From positions 2,728,001-2,792,000 of the forward strand of contig NZ_AP018441.1 in assembly GCF_009937975.1 (NCBI RefSeq): a stretch of 64,000 bases of DNA, written 5' to 3'. This document shows positions 27,550 through 35,850 of the stretch, piece by piece. The notes under the pieces were generated by a model. It saw only the letters and a list, made by a program, of their open reading frames with translations, made no database searches and was not told the origin of the DNA. This DNA is from Undibacterium sp. YM2. GTDB taxonomy: Bacteria > Pseudomonadota > Gammaproteobacteria > Burkholderiales > Burkholderiaceae_D. The position numbers and the translations under genes are program-made. The first letter of the stretch is position 1. Every line of letters starts with the position of its first letter.

Positions 27550-27558
27550 GCTTAATCA

Positions 27559-29637
27559 TCAGGTTGATGGTGGCAAAGCCAGGCGCAAATCATTTGGCTT
27601 GGGCTTTTCCCCCGGGTTTTTATGGCGCGTGCTCATTACCGTGCTGTAGGCCGCCCAGGCCGTGTCAAACACACTGTCACCTTGCTTGAATTTGATGTTC
27701 TTGTTCAATAGATGCTCTGCATGTGGTGGCGCATAATCAAAAGTATACAAAGTCATCGTGCCGCTTGCGGGAAACAGTTGCGACGCAGAGATGGGCACGG
27801 CACAGCCACCATAGGTTTTGCAGCGGTTATCGCTTGGCGCGCTATATAAGGTGCCTGTAGGCGGTGGTCCGGGAGGAGCGCCGCAAATACCATGCGAACC
27901 ACGGTCTGGAGTTGCGGCTACAAGTGCTTCTTTGTCCGCTTCTTTTTCCGGCTTAACAACCATATCTGTCTGGGCAAAACCACAACCACCTTGGGCCTTG
28001 CAACCGTTTGAACCACGGCAGCTATGATAAACCGCAATTGCAGCGCATTGACTATTTGCTTCTTCTGATTCCGTCACCTTGTTGGCGTTGAAATCCAGGC
28101 CCTGGCAAGAGTGGTACAAAATATTCTTGTCTGGTAGTGGAACACTGACTGACAAATTTGGTGAACAGCCTGTGATCGCCCAGCAAATCGACATACGGTC
28201 GCCTGAACCCACCATGGATGGGTAGGGAAAGCTTGTGTCTTTGTTCGTCCAGTATTCGTCCAGTACTGAGGTAATGCCATAAATCGCACCTGCAGATACG
28301 CTGCTTAACATCTGCACAGTTTTTGCTCCTTCACTTTTCAGGCGATTCAGTGCACCGGCAACGTCATCAGGTGTAGGGATATTTTGCGGTGCTGACGCCG
28401 CATCGTATTCCTCATTGGTCAACATGGCGGCAGTCCACTGATTGCCTGCAACCGCATGCCATTGTTCCCACGTCAACAACTGCTCAGATGCAGCTACTTT
28501 AGGGTGCAGTATGTCTTTGCTGATTTCCTGGAAGCGCTCATAGTGATCAAATGCCGCGCTGTGGAAACGTGCAGCAGCATCTCTCGATGCCGCTAACTCG
28601 CCATCACCGTCATACGCAGGATAATCAAGCTTCAAGGCTTCGTCGGATTCACGATAATCAGGCTGTACGGCACGCAGTAATTGCGTGCGACGGTAGTGCG
28701 TGATCCCTGCGGAATTACCTTCGCCCTGATCGGTAATGGCGCACATCATATCGATGGCCTTGTTTTGAGAGCCTGCCATGCCGCCATCAAGATCTTCAGG
28801 GCCGAACAAGGTGTCAAATTGCGGGTATTCTTTTTGCGGATGACTGTCGTTCGGCTGTTTGGGTGTGCTGTGGGCATTGAACATGTCTTTTTGCACCGCA
28901 TTGTTATCAAAGAGTTTTTCCCATAGTGTCTGACCATCCGTATACTCCATGCTGATGTATCTGGCATAGCATTCATACATATAGCCTATGGTGCCGAACA
29001 GTGGCAGGTCAGCAAATCCCTTGTCAGGGTTCCAGTCGGCCAGTGGTACATCAGGGAAGTACTTATTGGCATTGTGGCGCAACTCTTCGCGCGCCTGCTT
29101 CTCTGGCTGCTCGATTGCCAAAAACAGTTCTATCTGATTTTTGTTCAGGGACTCCAGATTGACCCTGACATCCTTATAGCTGTTGGTGTCCCTCAGATCA
29201 ACAATGCAAGGTATGGTGTGCTTGTCTGGCCCGTAACAAATCCAGCCACGCTGACTGTTTTGCAGACCAGAATTTTCAGTAAAGCTGGGATTGACTCCAA
29301 TCGCTGTAGCGATATTCGCTGCCATCTGCAAATGCAGCATTTCCTGTATGAATACACTGAAGATGACATTGAAGGCACGCTCATTGGCTGTCACGGCTTT
29401 TGCTGTGGTAGCCATGCCCGGCCATTGGCGGCCCTTATAATAGTTGTTGCCCTTGGAATTGATCTGGTGCGTGCCATAGATCGAATACATGGAATTCATG
29501 TACAACGGTATCGTAAATAATTCGACACTGACAGTCGCCTGGGCAATGGCCCTCACGGCAGCAACATCGGTATCAAATTCTGACAGTGGGCGATTCTTGA
29601 TGGCGTGCTGCGGTGCTTCAGGTATGGCTGCAAACAT
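27559..29637 (-). CDS. Ferritin-like (VioB/iminophenylpyruvate-dimer-synthase type) protein with Cys-repeat tail, putative MNIO substrate
   Basis: 692 residues from the ATG at 29635-29637, which has AGGAG 7 nt upstream; the frame is open to 29763, but that extension has no such site. No signal peptide. Residues about 15-330 are a ferritin-like domain: TVSVELFTIPLYMNSMYSI, FIQEMLHLQMAANIATAIG and IGYMYECYARYISMEY supply the Glu/His ligand pattern of the VioB/RebD-type family. The C-terminal third holds short repeats: LYHSCQG (Cys511), VYHSCRGSNGCKAQGGCG (Cys540, 546, 552) and NRCKTYGGCAVP (Cys606, 612), with x5 between the Cys in each. Cys531 and Cys585 lie between. A conserved-looking tail ending RLALPPST follows. 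The repeats resemble peptide cores modified by DUF692 enzymes, and the DUF692 and DUF2063 genes follow directly. I infer an enzyme or scaffold with a built-in modified tail. No violacein genes are nearby. Confidence 0.7.
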   Translation of the reverse strand: MFAAIPEAPQHAIKNRPLSEFDTDVAAVRAIAQATVSVELFTIPLYMNSMYSIYGTHQINSKGNNYYKGRQWPGMATTAKAVTANERAFNVIFSVFIQEMLHLQMAANIATAIGVNPSFTENSGLQNSQRGWICYGPDKHTIPCIVDLRDTNSYKDVRVNLESLNKNQIELFLAIEQPEKQAREELRHNANKYFPDVPLADWNPDKGFADLPLFGTIGYMYECYARYISMEYTDGQTLWEKLFDNNAVQKDMFNAHSTPKQPNDSHPQKEYPQFDTLFGPEDLDGGMAGSQNKAIDMMCAITDQGEGNSAGITHYRRTQLLRAVQPDYRESDEALKLDYPAYDGDGELAASRDAAARFHSAAFDHYERFQEISKDILHPKVAASEQLLTWEQWHAVAGNQWTAAMLTNEEYDAASAPQNIPTPDDVAGALNRLKSEGAKTVQMLSSVSAGAIYGITSVLDEYWTNKDTSFPYPSMVGSGDRMSICWAITGCSPNLSVSVPLPDKNILYHSCQGLDFNANKVTESEEANSQCAAIAVYHSCRGSNGCKAQGGCGFAQTDMVVKPEKEADKEALVAATPDRGSHGICGAPPGPPPTGTLYSAPSDNRCKTYGGCAVPISASQLFPASGTMTLYTFDYAPPHAEHLLNKNIKFKQGDSVFDTAWAAYSTVMSTRHKNPGEKPKPNDLRLALPPST

Positions 29638-29822
29638 GAGACGACTCCTGCGCTGGCTTGGTATCATTAGGGGATATGCGGACGGGGTGATGCAGTAAGG
29701 CGTGAACAAAAGCACAATGACTCTAACATAAAAAAATGTGTGCTTGAAAGTATTTGAGCGCACCCGATTCTTTTAAGCCGGCTTGTTTTTTTCGGTATCT
29801 TCACAATTCTGGTGCAATCGAT
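29638..29822. promoter_or_regulatory. Divergent promoter region of the MNIO cassette and alkD-like gene
   Basis: 185 bp between the divergent starts. It must hold the promoter of the three-gene cassette on the minus strand and that of the AlkD-like gene on the plus strand. I see no clear operator or metal-box palindrome. Confidence 0.3.
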
Positions 29823-30515
29823 ATGAAAGAAATTATCAGTCAATGTCAACTCAGTTTATTGCCGCTTGCTGACCCGGTACGGGCACTTGCCATGCGTGCC
29901 TATATGAAAAACCGTTTTGAATTTCTGGGCATTCCCGCACCTGACAGGCGCAAGGCGTGTGCAGATATCATCCGGCAATTAAAAACGGCTGATGCGGATG
30001 AACTTTTACAGATCGCAAATGGCTTGTGGTCCTGTGAACAGCGCGAATATCAGTATCTGGCAGTGGATATCCTGGCCAGGCATTACCGGCGTTTACGTTT
30101 GGAAGATGTGCCAGCCTTGCTCACTTTGGTGCAGCAAAAATCCTGGTGGGATACTGTCGATGGTCTGGCTGGTGTTGTCGGCGACATATTGCAGCAAAAT
30201 TTGACGGCGAGCCGGGATATACAAGCTGGCATGGATAAAGCTCTTGGACATCCCGATTTTTGGGTAAGGCGCATCGCCTTATTACATCAGTTAGGTTGGC
30301 GCGAACAGACCGATGTGAACAGATTATTTAGCTATGCTCTGGCGCTGGCAGACGAAGAAGAGTTTTTCACTCGTAAAGCGATAGGCTGGGCCTTGCGTGA
30401 CTATGCCTGGCATGATCCAGTTGTCGTAAGAAACTTTTTGCAAGAAAATCAGAGTCGGTTTTCTGGCCTGAGCTACCGTGAGGCCGCTAAAAATTTGGAG
30501 AAACTGGGCAAATAG
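29823..30515 (+). CDS. AlkD-like DNA alkylation repair protein (HEAT-like repeats)
   Basis: 230 residues from the ATG of MKEIISQC. The remainder of the open frame upstream (to 29754) lacks a ribosome site and would overlap the promoter region. PVRALAMRAYMKNRFEFLGIPAPDRRKA, LWSCEQREYQYLAVDIL, SWWDTVDGLAGVVG, HPDFWVRRIALLHQL and DEEFFTRKAIGWALRDYAWHDP are the helical-repeat landmarks of AlkD, a DNA glycosylase that removes bulky cationic 3-methyladenine and 7-methylguanine. The catalytic-type Trp and Asp (SWWDTVD) are present. It stands alone. Confidence 0.88.
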   Translation: MKEIISQCQLSLLPLADPVRALAMRAYMKNRFEFLGIPAPDRRKACADIIRQLKTADADELLQIANGLWSCEQREYQYLAVDILARHYRRLRLEDVPALLTLVQQKSWWDTVDGLAGVVGDILQQNLTASRDIQAGMDKALGHPDFWVRRIALLHQLGWREQTDVNRLFSYALALADEEEFFTRKAIGWALRDYAWHDPVVVRNFLQENQSRFSGLSYREAAKNLEKLGK

Positions 30516-30627
30516 TTACAAAAAAACTTTACAGTTCATTCTGCAACAGCACATTAAGCCACCATGCAGTACGGCATTTGCAATATGATATCGCTTGTTT
30601 GTTAATTGCCAGTCTGCATTTCTCCTG

Positions 30628-33300
30628 ATGAAACCTCAAAAACTTATCTTGTCTGCCGTTGCAGTAGTCGGCGTAGCTGTAGCTTCTTATTTTGTCGTTC
30701 AAAAAACTAGCCAGTCTCCAGAGAGCAAAGCAGTAAGCTCTCAGCTTGAGCAAAAAGACACATTTGATCCTGCCAAATTGCCAGAAGATTTGAATGGTTT
30801 ATTGGTCGCGTATCGCAAGATTATCATCTTGTTGGCTGACGAGAAAAAGCTTACTACCAAAGAGCGCAGTGAGGCAAACCGGGTAGGGCAGGCATTGTTC
30901 CATGAAAATCTGGTCAGGCTTAATGATCTGGATACTTTTTTCGGCAAGCTGAAGTCACTCAGCAATGCCAAACGCGAAGCCAGTTTTGACACTATCCTGA
31001 CCTATATAGAATCTGGCGAAGATTTATACGACGCAGATCGTCTCGCATTCCGCGAAGTTTTGCTTAAAATGCAAACATCGATAGCTACAGAGCAGACCCT
31101 GCCAGCTATCAAGCTGCACAAGCGTGTTACCGATGACTTGAATGCACTCAGTGAAATTGAAAAAGAATACGACAAAGAACTCAAAGAAATTTTCTCGCGA
31201 TTTGAATCCCGCTCCATAGAACTTAAGCGTGAACGCTGGGATGACTACATCGTCAAATTGCGCAAGTTGTATAACCGCGAACAAATCCTCAAGGATTACG
31301 GCTTCATCCTGCCTTACCCGGAAAAACCGGAAGTAGCCGATGAAAAAGATAAGGAGATTTTCGGTCAGGGCTTGCCACCGAAGACTGTGGTGCTGACGTT
31401 TGACGACGGCCCTCACGCTACCTATACCGATGAAATTGCAGCGATACTCAAGCAATACAATGTGCCAGGCGTGTTCTTCCAGGTTGGCAAGAACGTTGGC
31501 AGTGTCGATGCTCAGGGCAAAGAATCGCTGAATAAAAACGCTGCAACCAGCAAGAAACTGTTGAGCGCAGGCCATGTGCTGGCCAATCACAGTTTCAGCC
31601 ACGCTTTACTGTCCAAGCAAAGCGGCGATAATCTGAACGCAGAAATTGAGCAGACAGATAAACTGCTGAAGGCCATAGACCCGGCACGATCAGCTCTGTT
31701 CCGTTTCCCTTACGGTGCAAAGAATAAAGAAGGTATGCAAATCCTGCACAAGCTGGGCTTGCGCTCGGTCATGTGGAATATTGATTCCCTGGATTGGGCT
31801 GACCCTGTGCCTAATTCGATTGCAGGCCGTGTACTTGGCACTTTGGAAAAAGAGCAGCGCGGCATCATTCTTTTCCATGATATCCATGAACGCACGGTAA
31901 AGGCCTTGCCGCTGGTACTCGATAAACTGATTGCCGATGGTTATAGCTTTGCCTCTTGGGATGGCGCGGACTTCAAGATTGCCAAAGGTGGCAAGCCAAC
32001 CCCAGAAAAAGTCAGTATCAGTACCGACTATCAAAATAGCTGGGCTATCGTCATTGGCATCAATGACTATGCAAAATGGCCCAAGCTGCAATATGCAGTG
32101 CAGGATGCCAATGCTATCCGCGATACACTGATTAATCGCATGGGTTTTGCTGGTGACAAAGTACTGACACTGACCAATGCAGATGCGACCCGCAATAATA
32201 TCCTCGCCTTGTTCCATGAAAAACTGGGACATGGGCAATTGAAAAAAGATGACAGGGTCTTCGTCTTCTTTGCAGGCCATGGTGCAACCAGAAAGCTGAG
32301 TTCTGGACGTAACCTGGGTTACATCATTCCCGTTGATTCTGACCCTGAACAATTGTCTGTCGATGCCATCCCCATGACGGATTTGCAGAATATCGCAGAG
32401 AGTCTCAATGCTAAACATATTCTGTTTGTCATGGATGCCTGTTATAGCGGGCTGGGGTTGACGCGCGGCGGAGGCACCAGCGCATTCCTGCGTGAAAATG
32501 GTAAGCGTCTGGGACGCCAGATGCTGACGGCGGGTGGCGCCGATCAACTGGTTGCTGACGGCGGACCTAATGGTCACTCCGTCTTTACCTGGACCTTGCT
32601 GCAGGCCCTGAGTGGCAAGGCAGATATGAATGGTGACGGCATGATTACCGCAACAGAACTGGCAGCCTATATTGCACCTGCAGTATCGAGTGTGTCGCAA
32701 CAAACGCCTGCATTTGGTAGCTTGCCAGGTTCTGAAGGCGGTGAATTTGTTTTTGAAATACGTGGTGAAGGCGAGTTCCTGAATGCAAAAACCAATCAGT
32801 TGTCTGCCGATGCCATTGCACTCAACAACAAGCTTGATGGTGCTGTGAGCAAAGCAGGTAGTGACACGCCCATAGTCATCAAGAACCTGAACGGTGGCGA
32901 ACAAAAAATCGCGGCACCTAAAATGGTAGATGGCTCATCAAGGCAACTGGCACAAAGAGCCAATGACCATGGGCTGCAATTGTATAAAGAGAAGCAATAT
33001 ACCCAGGCAGAAGCCGCATTCACTGAAGCTTTGAAATACAGGCCTGACTTTGGGTTGGCGGCAAACAATCTGGGCTTTGTTTATTTTAAACAGCAAAAAT
33101 ATGCAGAGGCAGCGCGCTGGTTTGAAAATACTTTGCAGATTGATCCTTCCCGCTCAATTGCTTACTTGAACCTGGGTGATGCCCGGGCGTTATTGAATGA
33201 AAATGAGAAAGCCAAAAAAGCTTACATGAGCTTTCTGGAATTATCGCCAAATAGTTCGAATGCCAATTATGTCAAAGAAGCGCTAAAAAAATTGAACTGA
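30628..33300 (+). CDS. Polysaccharide deacetylase - caspase-like peptidase - TPR fusion protein
   Basis: 890 residues. An N-terminal signal anchor (LILSAVAVVGVAVASYF), then a helical region (about 30-240). A NodB-type deacetylase domain (about 250-445) has the TFDDGP motif with Asp259/Asp260, the HSFSH motif (His321, His325), RFPYG and FHDIHERT; all catalytic motifs are present. A caspase-like C14 domain (about 465-690) has SWAIVIGINDYA, catalytic His551 in FFAGHG and Cys605 in MDACYSG, and an EF-hand-like calcium loop with Asp666 and Glu677 (DMNGDGMITATE). Two or three TPR units (about 770-885) end the protein. It is probably anchored with the domains in the periplasm. I know of no described pathway using this combination. 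An upstream in-frame start at 30595 is less likely. Function unknown. Confidence 0.8.
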   Translation: MKPQKLILSAVAVVGVAVASYFVVQKTSQSPESKAVSSQLEQKDTFDPAKLPEDLNGLLVAYRKIIILLADEKKLTTKERSEANRVGQALFHENLVRLNDLDTFFGKLKSLSNAKREASFDTILTYIESGEDLYDADRLAFREVLLKMQTSIATEQTLPAIKLHKRVTDDLNALSEIEKEYDKELKEIFSRFESRSIELKRERWDDYIVKLRKLYNREQILKDYGFILPYPEKPEVADEKDKEIFGQGLPPKTVVLTFDDGPHATYTDEIAAILKQYNVPGVFFQVGKNVGSVDAQGKESLNKNAATSKKLLSAGHVLANHSFSHALLSKQSGDNLNAEIEQTDKLLKAIDPARSALFRFPYGAKNKEGMQILHKLGLRSVMWNIDSLDWADPVPNSIAGRVLGTLEKEQRGIILFHDIHERTVKALPLVLDKLIADGYSFASWDGADFKIAKGGKPTPEKVSISTDYQNSWAIVIGINDYAKWPKLQYAVQDANAIRDTLINRMGFAGDKVLTLTNADATRNNILALFHEKLGHGQLKKDDRVFVFFAGHGATRKLSSGRNLGYIIPVDSDPEQLSVDAIPMTDLQNIAESLNAKHILFVMDACYSGLGLTRGGGTSAFLRENGKRLGRQMLTAGGADQLVADGGPNGHSVFTWTLLQALSGKADMNGDGMITATELAAYIAPAVSSVSQQTPAFGSLPGSEGGEFVFEIRGEGEFLNAKTNQLSADAIALNNKLDGAVSKAGSDTPIVIKNLNGGEQKIAAPKMVDGSSRQLAQRANDHGLQLYKEKQYTQAEAAFTEALKYRPDFGLAANNLGFVYFKQQKYAEAARWFENTLQIDPSRSIAYLNLGDARALLNENEKAKKAYMSFLELSPNSSNANYVKEALKKLN

Positions 33301-33345
33301 GCTTTTATTCATTAGCAGCAATTAAATTTTGAGTAAAGAATAAAT

Positions 33346-33816
33346 ATGAATGGTGTAAGTTTGAAGGCTATGCGCAGTTTGCTGCATTTCAACCAGCATG
33401 AAGCGGCAGAACTGATTGGCGGTGTCTCAGTACGCACCTGGAGCAACTGGGAAGCAGGAGCGCAAAAGATACCGCAAGATGTGATATCCATGATTAATTA
33501 CCTCATGGTGTGCCGCAAGAAGGCAATTGCAGATACGCAGGCAGCGATAAAAACCTACTACCAGCAAATGCCGCCCGGGGCCAGCAAAAAACCAGTAGCA
33601 CTAGTCTGGTACGACAGCTTTGAAGACTGGTGTACCTTACCGTATCGTGAATCAATCATGTGGAGGCCACAGCAGTCTGTGGTTGCACATCTGATTTCAG
33701 TGGAAAACTGCAACGTCGTACAGTTTGATGCAGGTGCTTATGAATCGTGGCTGGGCCGACGTCCGGATAGTGATTCCATGCGTAATCAATGGGCAGAAGA
33801 GCAGGTGACTGCCTGA
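33346..33816 (+). CDS. Helix-turn-helix protein, YdiL/DUF1870 (Aca2-like) family
   Basis: 156 residues. The N-terminal HTH has LKAMRSLLHFNQHEAAELIGG and SVRTWSNWEAG with a downstream KIPQDVISMINYL. This matches the YdiL/DUF1870 type of Cro/CI-like repressor, whose phage relatives include the anti-CRISPR-associated Aca2. The C-terminal part (VALVWYDSFEDWCTLP and WRPQQSVVAHL) is typical of the chromosomal members. It lies 45 bp after the deacetylase-caspase gene and may regulate it or itself. No phage genes surround it. Confidence 0.65.
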   Translation: MNGVSLKAMRSLLHFNQHEAAELIGGVSVRTWSNWEAGAQKIPQDVISMINYLMVCRKKAIADTQAAIKTYYQQMPPGASKKPVALVWYDSFEDWCTLPYRESIMWRPQQSVVAHLISVENCNVVQFDAGAYESWLGRRPDSDSMRNQWAEEQVTA

Positions 33817-33820
33817 TCAT

Positions 33821-33856
33821 GCATCACAAAGCTGCGGTGCCGCGGCTTTGTGATGC
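33821..33856. terminator. Hairpin between HTH and OYE genes
   Basis: GCATCACAAAGC is exactly complementary to GCTTTGTGATGC, with a GC-rich inner hairpin. It lies 5 bp after the HTH gene and 15 bp before the end of the convergent flavin reductase gene. No T run is present on either strand, so it is a possible bidirectional end or processing site. Confidence 0.5.
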
Positions 33857-33870
33857 CACATGCTTCTTGT

Positions 33871-34986
33871 TTATCTTTGCCCTATGCGGGTATCACCAAA
33901 CAGGTTTTTCTGGTCGCGTGGTTGCGAGCGCCAATACTGTTTTGGCGCGTCCACTGTAGCGCCTAATTGCGCTGCTGCATGCCATGGCCAATGCGGGTCA
34001 TACAAAATGCCACGAGCTATGGCAATGGCATCAGCTTTGCCCGCCGTAATAATTTCTTCTGCCTGATGGGCATCCGTAATCAGGCCCACCGCAATGACAG
34101 GTATGCTGCAATGCTGTTTGATTTCTTCTGCCAGATGAACCTGATAACCAGGCCCCAGCGGGATTTTCTGGTCAGGTGAAACCCCACCGCTGGAAACATG
34201 GATAAAGTCACAGCCTCGCTCCTGCAATTGCTGGACAAAGAGTTTGCTTTGCGAGATATCCAGACCACCTTCGACCCAGTCGGTTGCCGACAATCGCAGG
34301 CCAACTGCCATGCGGTCTTTAGGAACCGCTGTCCGCACAGCATCAAATACTTCCAAGGGAAACCTTAAGCGGTTTTCAACAGAACCACCATATTGATCTG
34401 TGCGTTGGTTGGAAATGGGGGATAAAAATTGATGCAACAAATAACCATGTGCTGCATGTATCTCAATTGCATCAATACCCAAGCGGTGTGCGCGTACCGC
34501 TGCATCAACAAAAGCCTGTTTCACGCGTTGTAGGCCGGCCTCATCCAGTGCCAATGGTGCACGCTCAGCTTGCGCATGCGGCACAGCAGAGGGTGCCACC
34601 ATTTGCCAACCACCGTCTTCCAGTGCAATCAATTGACCGCCATGCCACGGAGCCTGACTAGATGCTTTACGTCCGGCATGACCCAGCTGTATCGCAATGG
34701 GCATGGCAGAATGCTTGCGTATCGAAGTCAATACTTTCGCCAGCGCCGCTTCTGTTTCATCTGACCATAAACCCAGGTCACCGGGAGAAATGCGGCCTAT
34801 CGCTTCTACAGCTGTGGCTTCCAGTATCAATAAACCGGCACCTGACAAGGCAAGCCCACCCAGATGAATAAGATGCCAGTCAGTCGCCTTGCCATCTTCT
34901 GCAGAGTACTGGCACATGGGGGCAATGATGATGCGGTTCTTTAAACTTAGCGAGCCAAGCTTGATGGGGGAGAAGAGAGTGCTCAT
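33871..34986 (-). CDS. Old-yellow-enzyme-family NADH:flavin oxidoreductase (NamA/YqjM type)
   Basis: 371 residues. LGSLSLKNRIIIAPMCQYSAEDG carries the YqjM-type Cys near the FMN; AIQLGHAGRKAS, IEIHAAHGYLLHQFLSPISNQR with the His pair, and KADAIAIARGILYDPHWPWHAA complete the barrel. Such enzymes reduce activated C=C bonds of enones, nitro compounds and similar electrophiles with NADPH, often as detoxifiers. Its electrophile-sensing regulator is not next to it. It is convergent with the HTH gene. Confidence 0.93.
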   Translation of the reverse strand: MSTLFSPIKLGSLSLKNRIIIAPMCQYSAEDGKATDWHLIHLGGLALSGAGLLILEATAVEAIGRISPGDLGLWSDETEAALAKVLTSIRKHSAMPIAIQLGHAGRKASSQAPWHGGQLIALEDGGWQMVAPSAVPHAQAERAPLALDEAGLQRVKQAFVDAAVRAHRLGIDAIEIHAAHGYLLHQFLSPISNQRTDQYGGSVENRLRFPLEVFDAVRTAVPKDRMAVGLRLSATDWVEGGLDISQSKLFVQQLQERGCDFIHVSSGGVSPDQKIPLGPGYQVHLAEEIKQHCSIPVIAVGLITDAHQAEEIITAGKADAIAIARGILYDPHWPWHAAAQLGATVDAPKQYWRSQPRDQKNLFGDTRIGQR

Positions 34987-35074
34987 GTCTTTGAGAAATG
35001 CCTGAATGAAAGAAATAATCTGATTTCTTCATTATGCCTGCGCTTTTCTTTTGCTGCAGGGAGCTGCTCATTCT

Positions 35075-35299
35075 TCAGCTTGCTTCCAGAGCTTCAACGA
35101 TGGTTTTGATCTTGACTGCTTTTTCAAAATGATCAAACTTGTTTTCCATGATCCACCATGTGGCAGCTTCCATCAATAATTGTGGATCATCGTTTTTATT
35201 GGCAAAGAAGGCATAAAATGACAGACCAACATTGCTGCCTTTTTGCCCGATTTTGTCATTGCATACTTCTATGATCTTCTTTTTGAGGCTGCTTCTCAT
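35075..35299 (-). CDS. Small conserved protein, DUF6500-like
   Basis: 74 residues, starting at MRSSLKKKIIEVCNDKIGQKG and containing NVGLSFYAFFANKNDDPQLLMEAATWWI. I recognise the pattern as the DUF6500 family from memory, but no function is known. It overlaps the Nudix stop codon by one base (TAATG), so the two are translated together. Confidence 0.6.
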   Translation of the reverse strand: MRSSLKKKIIEVCNDKIGQKGSNVGLSFYAFFANKNDDPQLLMEAATWWIMENKFDHFEKAVKIKTIVEALEAS

Positions 35300-35850
35300 T
35301 ATTTATTTGTATTCAAGGTTAATGACTGCAACGCTCGGTAAAATGAGGCGATGTGCAGTGCTTGAGAGAACTCATTGGTTTCTATTTTTTGCTGTATTTG
35401 AGTAAGCGACAGAAAATTGAATTCTATATCTTCTGATGCATCCAGTTGTTGCCTGGCCTTTAATTTAAGCCCAGTGGCAAAAAATAAATGGATGGTATTG
35501 GTCTGGCGGGCTGGGTTGGCGTACATTTTTCCCAGTGGCTGCCAATGAGCTGCGGTATAGCCGGTTTCTTCCAATAACTCCCTTTGTGCTGCACAGAGAG
35601 GTGTTTCACCTTTGTCGATGACGCCACCAGGTAATTCTATGCAGACCGTTTTGGCTGCATAGCGAAACTGTTTTACCGTCAATATGCGGCCATCATCTGC
35701 CTGGGCAAACACATGCACCCAGTCTGCTTCGTGAAGCACATAGTAAGGCGTGATTGTTTGCCCATTTGGGATCAGGCAGGTATCTGCTGTCAGTCTTAGC
35801 CACGCATCGTTGACCAATATTGTTGAGTTTATGGTTTCCCAGTGTTTCAT
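35299..35850 (-). CDS. Nudix hydrolase (ADP-ribose/NDP-sugar pyrophosphatase-like)
   Basis: 183 residues. The Nudix box runs from ELPGGVIDKGET to QRELLEETGY, with all the spaced Gly/Glu/Arg residues. The preceding segment (ILTVKQFRYAAKTVCIELPGG) and later MYANPARQTNTIHLFFATGL are typical of ADP-ribose or NDP-sugar pyrophosphatases. It is followed without a gap by the DUF6500 gene. Confidence 0.85.
   Translation of the reverse strand: MKHWETINSTILVNDAWLRLTADTCLIPNGQTITPYYVLHEADWVHVFAQADDGRILTVKQFRYAAKTVCIELPGGVIDKGETPLCAAQRELLEETGYTAAHWQPLGKMYANPARQTNTIHLFFATGLKLKARQQLDASEDIEFNFLSLTQIQQKIETNEFSQALHIASFYRALQSLTLNTNK

Noticed and set aside
27559..29637. Assignment as VioB of a violacein-type indole pathway
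   Set aside because: No tryptophan oxidase or other pathway gene is near, and the Cys-rich tail and DUF692/DUF2063 neighbours are not part of violacein clusters.
25724..29637. Assignment as a normal bufferin (BufABCD) operon
   Set aside because: There is no DUF2282-type small precursor and no DoxX-type membrane protein, and the candidate substrate lacks a signal peptide.
29638..29763. 42-residue N-terminal extension of the ferritin-like protein
   Set aside because: The ATG at 29637 has AGGAG with ideal spacing; the extension has none and would run through the promoter region shared with the alkD-like gene.
33346..33816. Prophage or anti-CRISPR locus suggested by the Aca2-like HTH protein
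   Set aside because: No phage gene, anti-CRISPR candidate or CRISPR array lies within the window, and the same HTH family has ordinary chromosomal members.
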